DNA of 64,000 bases from a virus. Every line of letters begins with the position of its first letter. Position 1 is the stretch's first letter. The notes beneath the pieces are model-generated. The model was given only the letters and a program-made list of their open reading frames with translations. It did no database searches and was not told where the DNA came from. Both the position numbers and the translations under genes were made by a program. The DNA lies in the IMG/VR virus record IMGVR_UViG_3300037189_002988, positions 16,722 to 80,721 of that record, one strand, 5' to 3'. Positions 48,484-56,179 of this stretch are shown in pieces.

Positions 48484-51400
48484 TTGAATTACGTTCCACT
48501 ACACGTTCATACACACTATTCATTAATGGATGGTGTTGCAACTCCAGAAGAGTATTGCAAGCGTGCAAAAGAAAACGGTATGACAGCCATAGCCATTACA
48601 GATCATGGTGCACTATCTGGACACCGTCCAATGTATCGTGCAGCAAAAGCCGAGGGTATAAAGCCAATTCTTGGCATAGAAGGCTATATTACTCATGATA
48701 GATTTGATAGAAGAGATAAGGCAGAAAGAGGAGATAATCCTCTAGACTTAGTTTATAACCATATTGTTATTCTTGCAAAGAATCAGCAAGGTTTAGAAAA
48801 TCTAAATAGATTAAATGAAATAGGTTGGACAGAAGGATTCTATAAAAAACCTAGAATTGATTTTGAAGTATTAGAAAAGCACAAAGAGGGTTTGATTGTT
48901 TTATCAGCCTGTATGTCTGGACTTATTGCAAAAGCATTAGAACACAAAGAGTATGCAGAGGCCAAAAGATTATTAAAGTGGTTTAAAGATGTATTTAAAG
49001 ATGATTTTTATGTAGAGGTAATGCCACATAACTCAAAAGAATTAAACAACGAATTATTAGAAATTGCAGATAGTATGGAGATTAAGTCAGTTGTTACCCC
49101 AGATTGTCATCATTCTACTGTTGATCAAAAAGTTGTACAAGAAATTATGCTTCTTTTAAATACACATGCAAAGTTAGATAGGGAAGCAAAGTTTGAGAAA
49201 TCTCAAAAGATAGATGATATGATGAAGCGTCTTGACTATCTATACGGTGCAGATAGACCTATGTCATTTAGATCATTTGATATTCACTTGCTTTCATATG
49301 AAGAAATGAAGCAACAGATGAATATGCAGGGTATAAAGAGAGAAGATATCTATACTAATTCACTAGAGATAGCAGATAAGATAGAAGAATATGATGTTAA
49401 ATCTGGATTAGATTTATTACCTACAAAAGTAGAAAACCCACAAGAATCTTTAAAAGAATTAGTATTTAAAGGTTTGGTTAACAAAGGACTTGCACATAAT
49501 GATGAGTATCTAGATAGAGCATTAGAAGAGTTAAATATCATTGAACAAAAGAATTTTGCTCCATACTTTTTAATTGTAAGTAACATGCTTAATTGGGCTA
49601 AAGAACAAAACATTCTTGTTGGTCCAGGTCGTGGATCTGCAGCAGGATCTTTAGTTTGCTACGCACTTGGAATTACAGATGTTGATCCAATTGAACATGG
49701 ACTACTATTTTTTAGATTTGTTAATCCAGAACGTAACGACTTTCCAGATATCGACTCAGACATTGCAGATTCAAGACGTGATGAAGTAAAAACATATCTT
49801 GAAGAAGAATATAAGAATGTTGCATCAATTGCTACATTTTTAGAGTTTAGAGGAAAAGGAATTGTAAGAGATGTTTCTAGAGCATTTAATATACCACTAT
49901 CTGATGTAAATAAAGTATTAAAGACTGTAGATGATTGGGATGACTTTACATCAAGTAAGTCTGCACAATGGTTTAGATTAAAGTACCCAGAAGTAGTTAA
50001 ATATGGAGAACAGTTACGTGGTCGTATTCGTGGTACTGGCATCCATGCTGCTGGTGTAGTTACTGCAAAAGATTCTATTTTTAAATACGCACCTATGGAA
50101 ACAAGATTAGCACCTGGAACAAAAGACAGAATTCCAGTAGTAGCAGTTGATATGAATGAAGCAGCAGATATTGGATTGATTAAACTAGATGTTCTTGGAT
50201 TAAAAACATTAACAGTAATTGATGAAACAATTAAAACAATTAAGAAGCGTCATAAAATAGATATTGTATTAAATGATATTGATCTTAATGATAAAAAAGT
50301 TTATGAAATGCTTTCTGATGGAAGAACTAAAGGTGTGTTTCAGTGTGAAGCAACTCCATATACAAATCTTCTAGTTAAAATGGGTGTAAGCAATCTTGAT
50401 GAACTTGCTGCCTCTAATGCATTAGTTCGTCCAGGTGCTATGAATACAATTGGAAAACTTTATCTTGCAAGAAAACATGGAAAAGCAATTACTGAATATA
50501 TTCATCCAATTATGCAAGAGTTTACTATGGATACATACGGATGTGTTTTATATCAAGAACAGGTAATGCAAGCATGTGTTCACCTTGGTGGAATGACAAT
50601 GGCAGAAGCAGATAAGGTGCGTAAAATTATTGGTAAGAAAAAAGATGCAAAAGAATTTGATGAGTTTAAAGATAGATTCGTTGTTGGTGCATCAAAGCAT
50701 ATTACACCTTTCAAAGCAGAAGGGTTGTGGCATGACTTTGAAGCACATGCTGGCTACTCATTTAATAAGTCACACGCTGTTGCATACTCAATGCTTTCCT
50801 ACTGGACGGCTTGGTTAAAGTACTACTACCCAATTGAATTTATGTATTGCTTATTAAAGAATGAACAAGACAAAGATGCGAGAACAGAATACTTGATTGA
50901 AGCAAAAAGAATGGGAATATCAGTTAAACTACCACACGTTAATGAATCAGATTCTGATTTTACAATTGAAGGCAAAGGTATTAGAATGGGATTGTCATCG
51001 ATAAAATGGATTTCTGAAAATGTTGCAAGCAAGATTATGATTAAAAGACCATACAGGTCTTATCAAGAGTTTAATGCTATTGCTTCAAGAAAAGGAAGCG
51101 GTATAAACAGTAGGGCAGTCCAAGGACTAAATGCTATCGGAGCATTAGCATTTCCTGACAACCCTAGACAGGAAAGTGTTGTAAAAGAAAATCTTTACGA
51201 GTATTTAAATCTTCCAGAATTTACAACAAGCGTTCCGCCACATTATTATGCATATATTGATGACATTGAAGATTTTGATGAACAAGGTGTATTTATTTTA
51301 ATGGGTGTTGTAAAAAATATTAAAAGAGGCAAGGGGTGGTCACGTGTAGAAATTATGGACTCTACAGGGCTGCTTGGTGTGTTTGACGATGAGGAAACAA

Positions 51401-51762
51401 AGATTGAACAAGGAAAAACTTATTTATTCTTAGTTGGTGCCAACAGAATTAGTGAAGCAATTATAATAGATGAAATAAAAAACTTTCCAACAAATAGTTT
51501 AGTTAAGTTTTTAAATTATAAATCTTTACCGTATAGCGGAGAAGAGTATTATGTGCTATCATTTAAGCCAAGAGTTACTAAGGCTGGAAAGAAAATGGCA
51601 CACATGATTGTAGCAAATGCTGATCGTGAAATGAAACCAGTAATAGTTTTCCCTCGACAATTTTCTGAGGGTTATATGAAATGCGAACCAGGAACTGCAA
51701 CCAAAATGATATTTGGCCAGTCAGACGATGGTTCTTTGATACTGAATGAGGTAGTTAAGTAA
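48484..51762 (+). CDS. dnaE: DNA polymerase III alpha subunit (DnaE-type, C-family)
   Basis: 1092 residues from TTG 48484 with GAAAGG upstream; the first residues YVPLHVHTHYSLMDG are the PHP domain entry. C-family replicative polymerase. PHP histidines are present (HVHTH near 7-11, TDHGALSGH near 39, PDCHHS). Palm motifs: GPGRGSAAGS near 380-389, PDIDSDI near 421-427 (two catalytic Asp) and KLDVLGLKTL near 562 (third Asp). Also YQEQVMQ, SYWTAWLKYYYPIEF and an OB-fold near 920-980. Somewhat shorter than bacterial DnaE (about 1160), lacking part of the C-terminal region that binds tau. Next gene overlaps by TAATG. Confidence 0.92.
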   Translation: MNYVPLHVHTHYSLMDGVATPEEYCKRAKENGMTAIAITDHGALSGHRPMYRAAKAEGIKPILGIEGYITHDRFDRRDKAERGDNPLDLVYNHIVILAKNQQGLENLNRLNEIGWTEGFYKKPRIDFEVLEKHKEGLIVLSACMSGLIAKALEHKEYAEAKRLLKWFKDVFKDDFYVEVMPHNSKELNNELLEIADSMEIKSVVTPDCHHSTVDQKVVQEIMLLLNTHAKLDREAKFEKSQKIDDMMKRLDYLYGADRPMSFRSFDIHLLSYEEMKQQMNMQGIKREDIYTNSLEIADKIEEYDVKSGLDLLPTKVENPQESLKELVFKGLVNKGLAHNDEYLDRALEELNIIEQKNFAPYFLIVSNMLNWAKEQNILVGPGRGSAAGSLVCYALGITDVDPIEHGLLFFRFVNPERNDFPDIDSDIADSRRDEVKTYLEEEYKNVASIATFLEFRGKGIVRDVSRAFNIPLSDVNKVLKTVDDWDDFTSSKSAQWFRLKYPEVVKYGEQLRGRIRGTGIHAAGVVTAKDSIFKYAPMETRLAPGTKDRIPVVAVDMNEAADIGLIKLDVLGLKTLTVIDETIKTIKKRHKIDIVLNDIDLNDKKVYEMLSDGRTKGVFQCEATPYTNLLVKMGVSNLDELAASNALVRPGAMNTIGKLYLARKHGKAITEYIHPIMQEFTMDTYGCVLYQEQVMQACVHLGGMTMAEADKVRKIIGKKKDAKEFDEFKDRFVVGASKHITPFKAEGLWHDFEAHAGYSFNKSHAVAYSMLSYWTAWLKYYYPIEFMYCLLKNEQDKDARTEYLIEAKRMGISVKLPHVNESDSDFTIEGKGIRMGLSSIKWISENVASKIMIKRPYRSYQEFNAIASRKGSGINSRAVQGLNAIGALAFPDNPRQESVVKENLYEYLNLPEFTTSVPPHYYAYIDDIEDFDEQGVFILMGVVKNIKRGKGWSRVEIMDSTGLLGVFDDEETKIEQGKTYLFLVGANRISEAIIIDEIKNFPTNSLVKFLNYKSLPYSGEEYYVLSFKPRVTKAGKKMAHMIVANADREMKPVIVFPRQFSEGYMKCEPGTATKMIFGQSDDGSLILNEVVK

Positions 51763-52769
51763 TGTCAATACAAATTGAAGAGTTTTTATCACAACTAGAT
51801 CCTAGTTTAAGAAAAAGACTAAGTAATGCAACAGATGTAGAAGTTCACAAGCAAAAGACACCAAGCATAAGTCTTAACAATGCACTTAAAGGTGGATTTG
51901 CCTACGGAAGACAAGTAATGATTTGGGGTAATAAGTCTGCTGGCAAATCATCATTCTGTTTACAAATGATTGGTGAGGCACAAAAAGAAGGAAAACTTTG
52001 TGCATGGATCGATGCGGAGCAGTCTTTTGATCCAGAGTGGGCTAAAAAACTTGGGGTAGACACAGATAAGTTAGTATATTCATCTGCTAAAACTATTAAT
52101 GATATGGTTGATGTTGCTACTCAATTAATGAAAGCAAAGATAGACATTATTATAGTAGATTCAATATCTGCTTTATTGCCTGCAATTTACTTTGAAAAAG
52201 ATTCAGAAGAGTTAAAAGCATTAGAGAATACTAAGCAGATTGGTGCAGAGGCTAAAGATATGACTAATGCAGTTAAGATGCTTAACTATGCAAACAACCA
52301 AGATGGCCAAACATTATTGGTTTTGATATCCCAACTAAGAAATAATATTGGTGCTATGTATGCATCACATATGCCAACAGGGGGGTTAGCAGTTAAATTT
52401 TTCTCAAGTACAGTAGTTAAACTATGGTCAAGTGATTCTGACAATAATGCATTAAAGTCAAAAATTACAGTAGGAGATAAATTAATTGAAGGAAAAGTAG
52501 GTAGGAAAGTTAACTGGCATATTGACTTTAACAAGACTGGTCCAGGATTCCTTGCTGGTGAATACGACTTCTACTTTGAAGGAGATACTATCGGAGTGGA
52601 TAAGGTAGCCGATCTTGTAGACACTGCAGAACTTTTAGGAGTTATTGAAAAGGGTGGTGCTTGGTATACAGTGCTAGGTGAAAGACTGCAAGGTAGAGCA
52701 AAAGTAATTGAATACCTAAAAGAAAATCCAGAGAAACTAAAAGAACTTGAATCAACAATCAACGCCTAA
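51762..52769 (+). CDS. recA: RecA-like recombinase
   Basis: 335 residues. Strand exchange and recombination-dependent replication or repair. Walker A GNKSAGKS at about 56-63, IDAEQSFDPEWAKKLGV near 85-101, Walker B IIIVDSISAL near 128-137, LLVLISQLRNNIG (L1 area) near 188-200, MPTGGLAVKFFSS (L2 area) near 206-218. The usual RecA MAW motif and the C-terminal domain are reduced. It overlaps DnaE upstream by one base. Codons are typical of the surrounding genes. Confidence 0.88.
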   Translation: MSIQIEEFLSQLDPSLRKRLSNATDVEVHKQKTPSISLNNALKGGFAYGRQVMIWGNKSAGKSSFCLQMIGEAQKEGKLCAWIDAEQSFDPEWAKKLGVDTDKLVYSSAKTINDMVDVATQLMKAKIDIIIVDSISALLPAIYFEKDSEELKALENTKQIGAEAKDMTNAVKMLNYANNQDGQTLLVLISQLRNNIGAMYASHMPTGGLAVKFFSSTVVKLWSSDSDNNALKSKITVGDKLIEGKVGRKVNWHIDFNKTGPGFLAGEYDFYFEGDTIGVDKVADLVDTAELLGVIEKGGAWYTVLGERLQGRAKVIEYLKENPEKLKELESTINA

Positions 52770-52917
52770 ATATACTTTGTATCCTGGCAAATTTATTTGT
52801 CACACTTGCAAAGAAGAAGTTCCAAAAGCAAGAATGTATGTAGAAACAGGAAATCTTACTTGGATGTGTACTAAAAAGCATATGTCTAAAGTAACTTTTC
52901 CACAGAAGGGATACTGA
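52747..52917 (+). CDS. Small zinc-ribbon-like protein, TTG start
   Basis: 56 residues, starting inside the end of the recA-like gene at TTG 52747 and ending where the next gene begins (TGATG). It reads NQQSTPKYTLYPGKFICHTCKEEVPKAR, then LTWMCTKKHMSKVTF: a CHTC pair and a later Cys with a nearby His, consistent with one zinc site (three Cys and one His). Only a weak ribosome site precedes it. Its frame stays open exactly between two coupled genes, which supports it being real. Confidence 0.55.
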   Translation: MNQQSTPKYTLYPGKFICHTCKEEVPKARMYVETGNLTWMCTKKHMSKVTFPQKGY

Positions 52918-53207
52918 TGAGTGAGCGTGGAGAATTAAAGCGTATTGGTGCAAAGCCACACGTTAATTCTGGCAGAGGTCCAGTTAAAGGTGATGGATCA
53001 TTAGATGACTTTGTTATTGATGTAAAAGAATATTCAAAGTCTTATTCAGTAAATCAAGACTCCTGGGCAAAAATTGTGTCAGACACAATGAGGGTAGATA
53101 GAAAAAAGAATCCAGCACTTATGTTAGTACTTGGATCAGGGCATAAAAAGGTAAGACTTGCTATAATTGAGTGGGAAGTATTTGAACAACTAAGAGAGAA
53201 AGAATAA
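52917..53207 (+). CDS. Putative Hjc/PD-(D/E)XK-type Holliday junction nuclease
   Basis: 96 residues, overlapping its neighbours at both ends. RGELKRIGAKPHVNSGRGPVKGDGSLDDFVIDVKEYSKSYSVNQDSWAKIVSDTMRVDRKKNPALMLVLG follows the layout of Hjc-like resolvases: early Arg/Lys-rich start, an Asp in KGD and D-D, the strand FVIDVKEY carrying D-x-K, then S-x-x-x-x-x-x-W and a central helix. Short proteins of this type cut branched DNA. The call rests on motif order; the D-V-K is the key piece. The neighbouring RecA- and Cas4-like genes fit a recombination role. Confidence 0.55.
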   Translation: MSERGELKRIGAKPHVNSGRGPVKGDGSLDDFVIDVKEYSKSYSVNQDSWAKIVSDTMRVDRKKNPALMLVLGSGHKKVRLAIIEWEVFEQLREKE

Positions 53208-53518
53208 TGGAAACTACAGTAGAATTATTAAATAGGCTAACATCTTTTAATGAGATGTCTGAATATATGAAAGATGAAGAGTTTGAAAAGACTCTTGGAA
53301 TTGTTGCAAAGTTAATAGTAAACCCAGATGTTCCAGCAGCAAAGGCTACATTATTAATTACACAGTTACAAGCCTACTCTGCAAAATTTGCAATGATGGC
53401 TGCATGGTACTCACATGTAAAAAAAGACGATAGGTCAAAGAAAAATATGTATTATGCAATTAGAGAAGCAACAGACAAACTTGTTGATGCACTTAAATAT
53501 AGCGTAAGGAACTTCTAA
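53207..53518 (+). CDS. Hypothetical helical protein
   Basis: 103 residues, mostly predicted helix (VELLNRLTSFNEMSEYMKDEEFEKTLGIVAKLI; KATLLITQLQAYSAKFAMMAAWYSHV; YAIREATDKLVDALKYSVRNF). It starts one base before the end of the upstream gene and ends in TAATG with the Cas4-like gene. Family not recognised. Its fixed place between two nuclease genes suggests a partner in DNA processing. Confidence 0.5.
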   Translation: METTVELLNRLTSFNEMSEYMKDEEFEKTLGIVAKLIVNPDVPAAKATLLITQLQAYSAKFAMMAAWYSHVKKDDRSKKNMYYAIREATDKLVDALKYSVRNF

Positions 53519-54291
53519 TGACAAAAGGATTAGTTAAAAAAATGGTAAAGAAACAGGAGCCAACACTGGATTTATCAAAGATTGTTGATCATATTCATGA
53601 AGGCCATATAAAAATGCAAGACAGTAAAACTGGCATTATAAAAAAGAAATCATTTAGTCCATCAACTTTAGTTTTTGGCAATGGTCATTGTGCAAGGTAC
53701 TGGTATTTGGCATTTGAAGGTAATGAATGGGAAGAAAAAAATACAGGTATCAACTATGCAAATATGAATACAGGGTCTAGTAGTCACGAAAGAATTCAAG
53801 GTGCACTTGAGGCACAAGGAATATTAGAGTGGAAAGAACAGACAATAGTAAATAATGATCCACCAATTTTTGGATATGCAGATGCTATGGTTAAACTAGA
53901 AGAAAAACTAGTTCTTCTTGAAATTAAAACAACAAAGAATGAAGCATTTGAATACCATAAAGCAAAAGGTACAGCAAGTTCATATCACATAGAGCAACTA
54001 TTAATTTATATGAAAATCTTAAAACAACAAATAGGTGCTATTGTTTATGAAAATAAAAATACTCATGAAATACTAGTAATACCTGTTGTTGCAACTCAAG
54101 ATCATGTTGATTTTATCGAATACTTTTTTGACTGGATGAGAAAAGTTAAAAAAACATTTGATGATAAACAACTTCCAGAAAGAGCATATAGGAAAGATTC
54201 TAAAGTGTGTGCATCTTGTCCTGTAGAAAAAGTATGTGATTCAAGAGAAAAGGGTGTTATTAAGATTGAAAGAAGGAAAGAACTTGAATGA
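53518..54291 (+). CDS. Cas4/AddB-like Fe-S PD-(D/E)XK exonuclease
   Basis: 257 residues. Single-strand or end-resecting nuclease with an iron-sulfur cluster. Nuclease motifs: His90 in SSHERIQ, Asp122 in GYAD, Glu135 and Lys137 in LLEIKTTK, Gln160 in EQLLIYMK. Cluster cysteines: Cys58 in GNGHCARYW and Cys231/Cys234/Cys240 in CASCPVEKVC, the Cas4 arrangement of one N-terminal and three C-terminal cysteines. No CRISPR genes are nearby, so this is likely a phage recombination nuclease that would feed ends to the RecA-like protein. Confidence 0.82.
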   Translation: MTKGLVKKMVKKQEPTLDLSKIVDHIHEGHIKMQDSKTGIIKKKSFSPSTLVFGNGHCARYWYLAFEGNEWEEKNTGINYANMNTGSSSHERIQGALEAQGILEWKEQTIVNNDPPIFGYADAMVKLEEKLVLLEIKTTKNEAFEYHKAKGTASSYHIEQLLIYMKILKQQIGAIVYENKNTHEILVIPVVATQDHVDFIEYFFDWMRKVKKTFDDKQLPERAYRKDSKVCASCPVEKVCDSREKGVIKIERRKELE

Positions 54292-54581
54292 TAAAGCATT
54301 GTCAATGGTGCGATGACTCATTTAACACCGAAAGTAAAAATCAAATTTATTGCTCTAGTAAATGCAGGTCTGAAGCAACTAAACAAAAGATTGTACAAAG
54401 ATATAAAATCACCAAGTCTAAAGAACGAATTGGCAAGGATAGGCTTTGTGCTGGTGGTTGTGGTACCAATCTTAGCATTTATAATGACAATACTTTTTGC
54501 GACACTTGCTTGGTTAATAACAAAAGGGTAGATAGATTTCTAAAAGAGATAAAAGGATTTTTTGATTATGAGCAAAAATAA
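54288..54581 (+). CDS. Double zinc-finger protein
   Basis: 97 residues, overlapping the Cas4-like gene by four bases (ATGA). Finger one: HCQWC and YCSSKCRSEA (residues 5-8 and 22-26), finger two: LCAGGCG and TFCDTC (54-58 and 70-73), separated by a lysine-rich stretch (KQKIVQRYKITKSKERIGKDR). The pattern is like HNH or restriction-associated zinc fingers but no HNH motif is seen. Probably binds DNA. The RuvC-like gene starts inside its last codons. Confidence 0.6.
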   Translation: MIKHCQWCDDSFNTESKNQIYCSSKCRSEATKQKIVQRYKITKSKERIGKDRLCAGGCGTNLSIYNDNTFCDTCLVNNKRVDRFLKEIKGFFDYEQK

Positions 54582-55179
54582 ATTAAGATATATTGGTAAT
54601 CCAAAAACTATCTTAGCAATAGATGCTTCTACAAACTCTATGGCATTTTCTGTTTTTAAAGAAAGACAATTGGTTAAGTTTGGAAAAGTTCATTTCTATG
54701 GAAACCACGTATATGAAAGAACTGGTGATGCTACCAAAAAGGTATCAGCGTTTTTAAAAGACTATGACATTGATGCGATAGTAATTGAATCTGCAATATA
54801 TACGAACTCTCAAAATACTGCAATAACATTGTCTCTTGTACAAGGTGCAATTCTTGGAGCAAGTCAAATGTATCACAGAGCACCAATAGTATCATGCTCT
54901 CCAGTTTCCTGGCAGTCTTGGATTGGAAATGGTAGATTAAAAAAAGAAGAGAAGTTAGCAATAAAAGATCTTTATGGCCCAGATAAGTCATACTCTTTTT
55001 ATAAATCAAAAGAAAGAGAATTTAGAAAAGCAAGAACAATTAAAAAAGTTAATATTGAGTTTAGTTTAGAAGTAGATGATGATGATGTTGCTGACTCAAT
55101 TGCAATCGGCTGGTATGCTTCAGAAAATTGGCATAAGTTAGTTGATCAGCCACATAACCTTGACAAGGGCAAGGGGTAG
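54568..55179 (+). CDS. RuvC-like Holliday junction resolvase
   Basis: 203 residues from ATG 54568 (AAAGGA 11 bases upstream; a TTG at 54562 is an alternative). RNase H fold: Asp19 in LAIDASTNS, Glu74 in IVIESAIYT, and the acidic DDDDVADS near 173-180, which supply the four carboxylates needed to cut junctions. GAILGASQMYHRAPIVSCSPVSWQSWIG matches the central helix/strand of RuvC. It resolves recombination or replication intermediates before packaging. It is the second candidate resolvase in this cluster. Confidence 0.8.
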   Translation: MSKNKLRYIGNPKTILAIDASTNSMAFSVFKERQLVKFGKVHFYGNHVYERTGDATKKVSAFLKDYDIDAIVIESAIYTNSQNTAITLSLVQGAILGASQMYHRAPIVSCSPVSWQSWIGNGRLKKEEKLAIKDLYGPDKSYSFYKSKEREFRKARTIKKVNIEFSLEVDDDDVADSIAIGWYASENWHKLVDQPHNLDKGKG

Positions 55180-55188
55180 TGATAAAAT
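55160..55188 (+). promoter_or_regulatory. Candidate promoter upstream of the terminase genes
   Basis: TTGACA (55160-55165), 17-base spacer, TAAAAT (55183-55188) with TGA before it. It sits in the end of the RuvC-like gene and overlaps the ATG of the small helix-turn-helix gene, so its transcript would begin inside that gene and cover 55339 onward. Confidence 0.45.
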
Positions 55189-55336
55189 GAAGTTATATAC
55201 AAGTGAAGCATGGTTAAGAAAAAGGTATTTAGTTGATAAGAAAAGTCCTGAACAAATTGCAAAAGAGTGTGGAGCATCTGTTGAAACTATATACGTATAT
55301 CTTGCCAAGTTTGGTCTTAGAAAGTCAAAGAGGTAA
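55187..55336 (+). CDS. Small helix-turn-helix protein
   Basis: 49 residues from ATG 55187, preceded by AAGGGG; an upstream start at 55142 would add 15 residues without a better ribosome site. KLYTSEAWLRKRYLVDKKSPEQIAKECGASVETIYVYLAKFGLRKSKR is a classical helix-turn-helix: helix with SPEQIAKECG, turn, recognition helix VETIYVYLAKFG, basic tail. Such mini-proteins act as DNA-binding regulators. It precedes the MazG-like and terminase genes. Confidence 0.65.
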   Translation: MKLYTSEAWLRKRYLVDKKSPEQIAKECGASVETIYVYLAKFGLRKSKR

Positions 55337-55338
55337 AA

Positions 55339-55674
55339 ATGGCTGAATATCCACATATGAATATTGAAAAACAACTTGAAGATAGAATGAAGTTTGTTCG
55401 AGACATTTCAACGCAAGCACCAGCGGGTAGAAAAATCTTGGATGAATGTCTAGATATAGCAGAATTACTTATCAATAAGAATAACTCATATGGTAGTTCA
55501 TATAGTCATCCTATAAATATATTTAGCAAATCTACCCCAAAAGAACAAATTTATATTCGTATTGATGATAAACTTAATAGAATACATAAAGGTAAAGAAT
55601 ATGCATCTGAAGATACTATTCTAGATCTAATAGGATATCTTGTATTATTAAGGACACTAGACAATGAACGATGA
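55339..55674 (+). CDS. MazG/DUF1599-like nucleotide-associated protein
   Basis: 111 residues. ECLDIAELLINKNNSYGSSYSHPINIFSKSTPKEQIYIRIDDKLNRIHKGKEY and EDTILDLIGYLVLLRTL follow the pattern of the all-alpha NTP-pyrophosphohydrolase-like families in phages: N-x-x-Y-G, I-F-S-K, RIDDKL-x-RI, then an EDT-x-x-DL-x-GY helix. The acidic residues (E/D in E-D-T and D-L) would bind metal. It may clean up modified nucleotides. It overlaps the terminase small subunit gene by 11 bases. Confidence 0.55.
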   Translation: MAEYPHMNIEKQLEDRMKFVRDISTQAPAGRKILDECLDIAELLINKNNSYGSSYSHPINIFSKSTPKEQIYIRIDDKLNRIHKGKEYASEDTILDLIGYLVLLRTLDNER

Positions 55675-56179
55675 TTTAGTCAAACATTTAGACTTGGTTA
55701 ATCAGGTTGCTTCAGAATATTTAAAAGGTTCTGATGCTTCTCAAATATCAAAAGATTTAGATATTCCACGTCAAAAGGTTTTAAATCTATTAAGTGATTG
55801 GCGTTCAATGGTTTCTAATAACCAAGCCATTCATGCACGTGCTAAAGAAGCACTCGCTGGTGCTGATCAACATTACTCATCTTTAATTAAAAAAACATAC
55901 GAAGTTATTGATGCTGCAGATTCTACTGCAAATCTTACAGCAAAGACAACCGCTATCAAACTGATAGCAGATATCGAAAGTAAAAGACTTGAAATGCTAC
56001 AAAAAGCAGGGCTATTAGATAATAAAGAAATAGCAGAACAAATTATTGAAATGGAACGTAAACAAGGTATTCTAATTAATATATTGAAAGAGGTAGCCAC
56101 AAAGTACCCAGAAATACGTGAAGAAATTATGCGTAAACTTTCTGAAGTACAAACTGAGGTGGTAGTAATTGACAATTGA
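55664..56179 (+). CDS. Putative terminase small subunit
   Basis: 171 residues. Residues 15-50 (EYLKGSDASQISKDLDIPRQKVLNLLSDWRSM) are a helix-turn-helix; the rest is a long helical hairpin (LIKKTYEVIDAADSTANLTAKTTAIKLIADIESKRLEMLQKAGLLDN; IIEMERKQGILINILKEVATKYPEIREEIMRKL). Small terminase subunits have this DNA-binding head and oligomerising core, and the large subunit gene follows with an 11-base overlap. Recognises the packaging site; that site is not located. Confidence 0.65.
   Translation: MNDDLVKHLDLVNQVASEYLKGSDASQISKDLDIPRQKVLNLLSDWRSMVSNNQAIHARAKEALAGADQHYSSLIKKTYEVIDAADSTANLTAKTTAIKLIADIESKRLEMLQKAGLLDNKEIAEQIIEMERKQGILINILKEVATKYPEIREEIMRKLSEVQTEVVVIDN

Noticed and set aside
53518-54291. 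Cas4-like gene as part of a CRISPR system
   Set aside because: No cas1, cas2 or repeat array is visible. Phages often use such nucleases for recombination.
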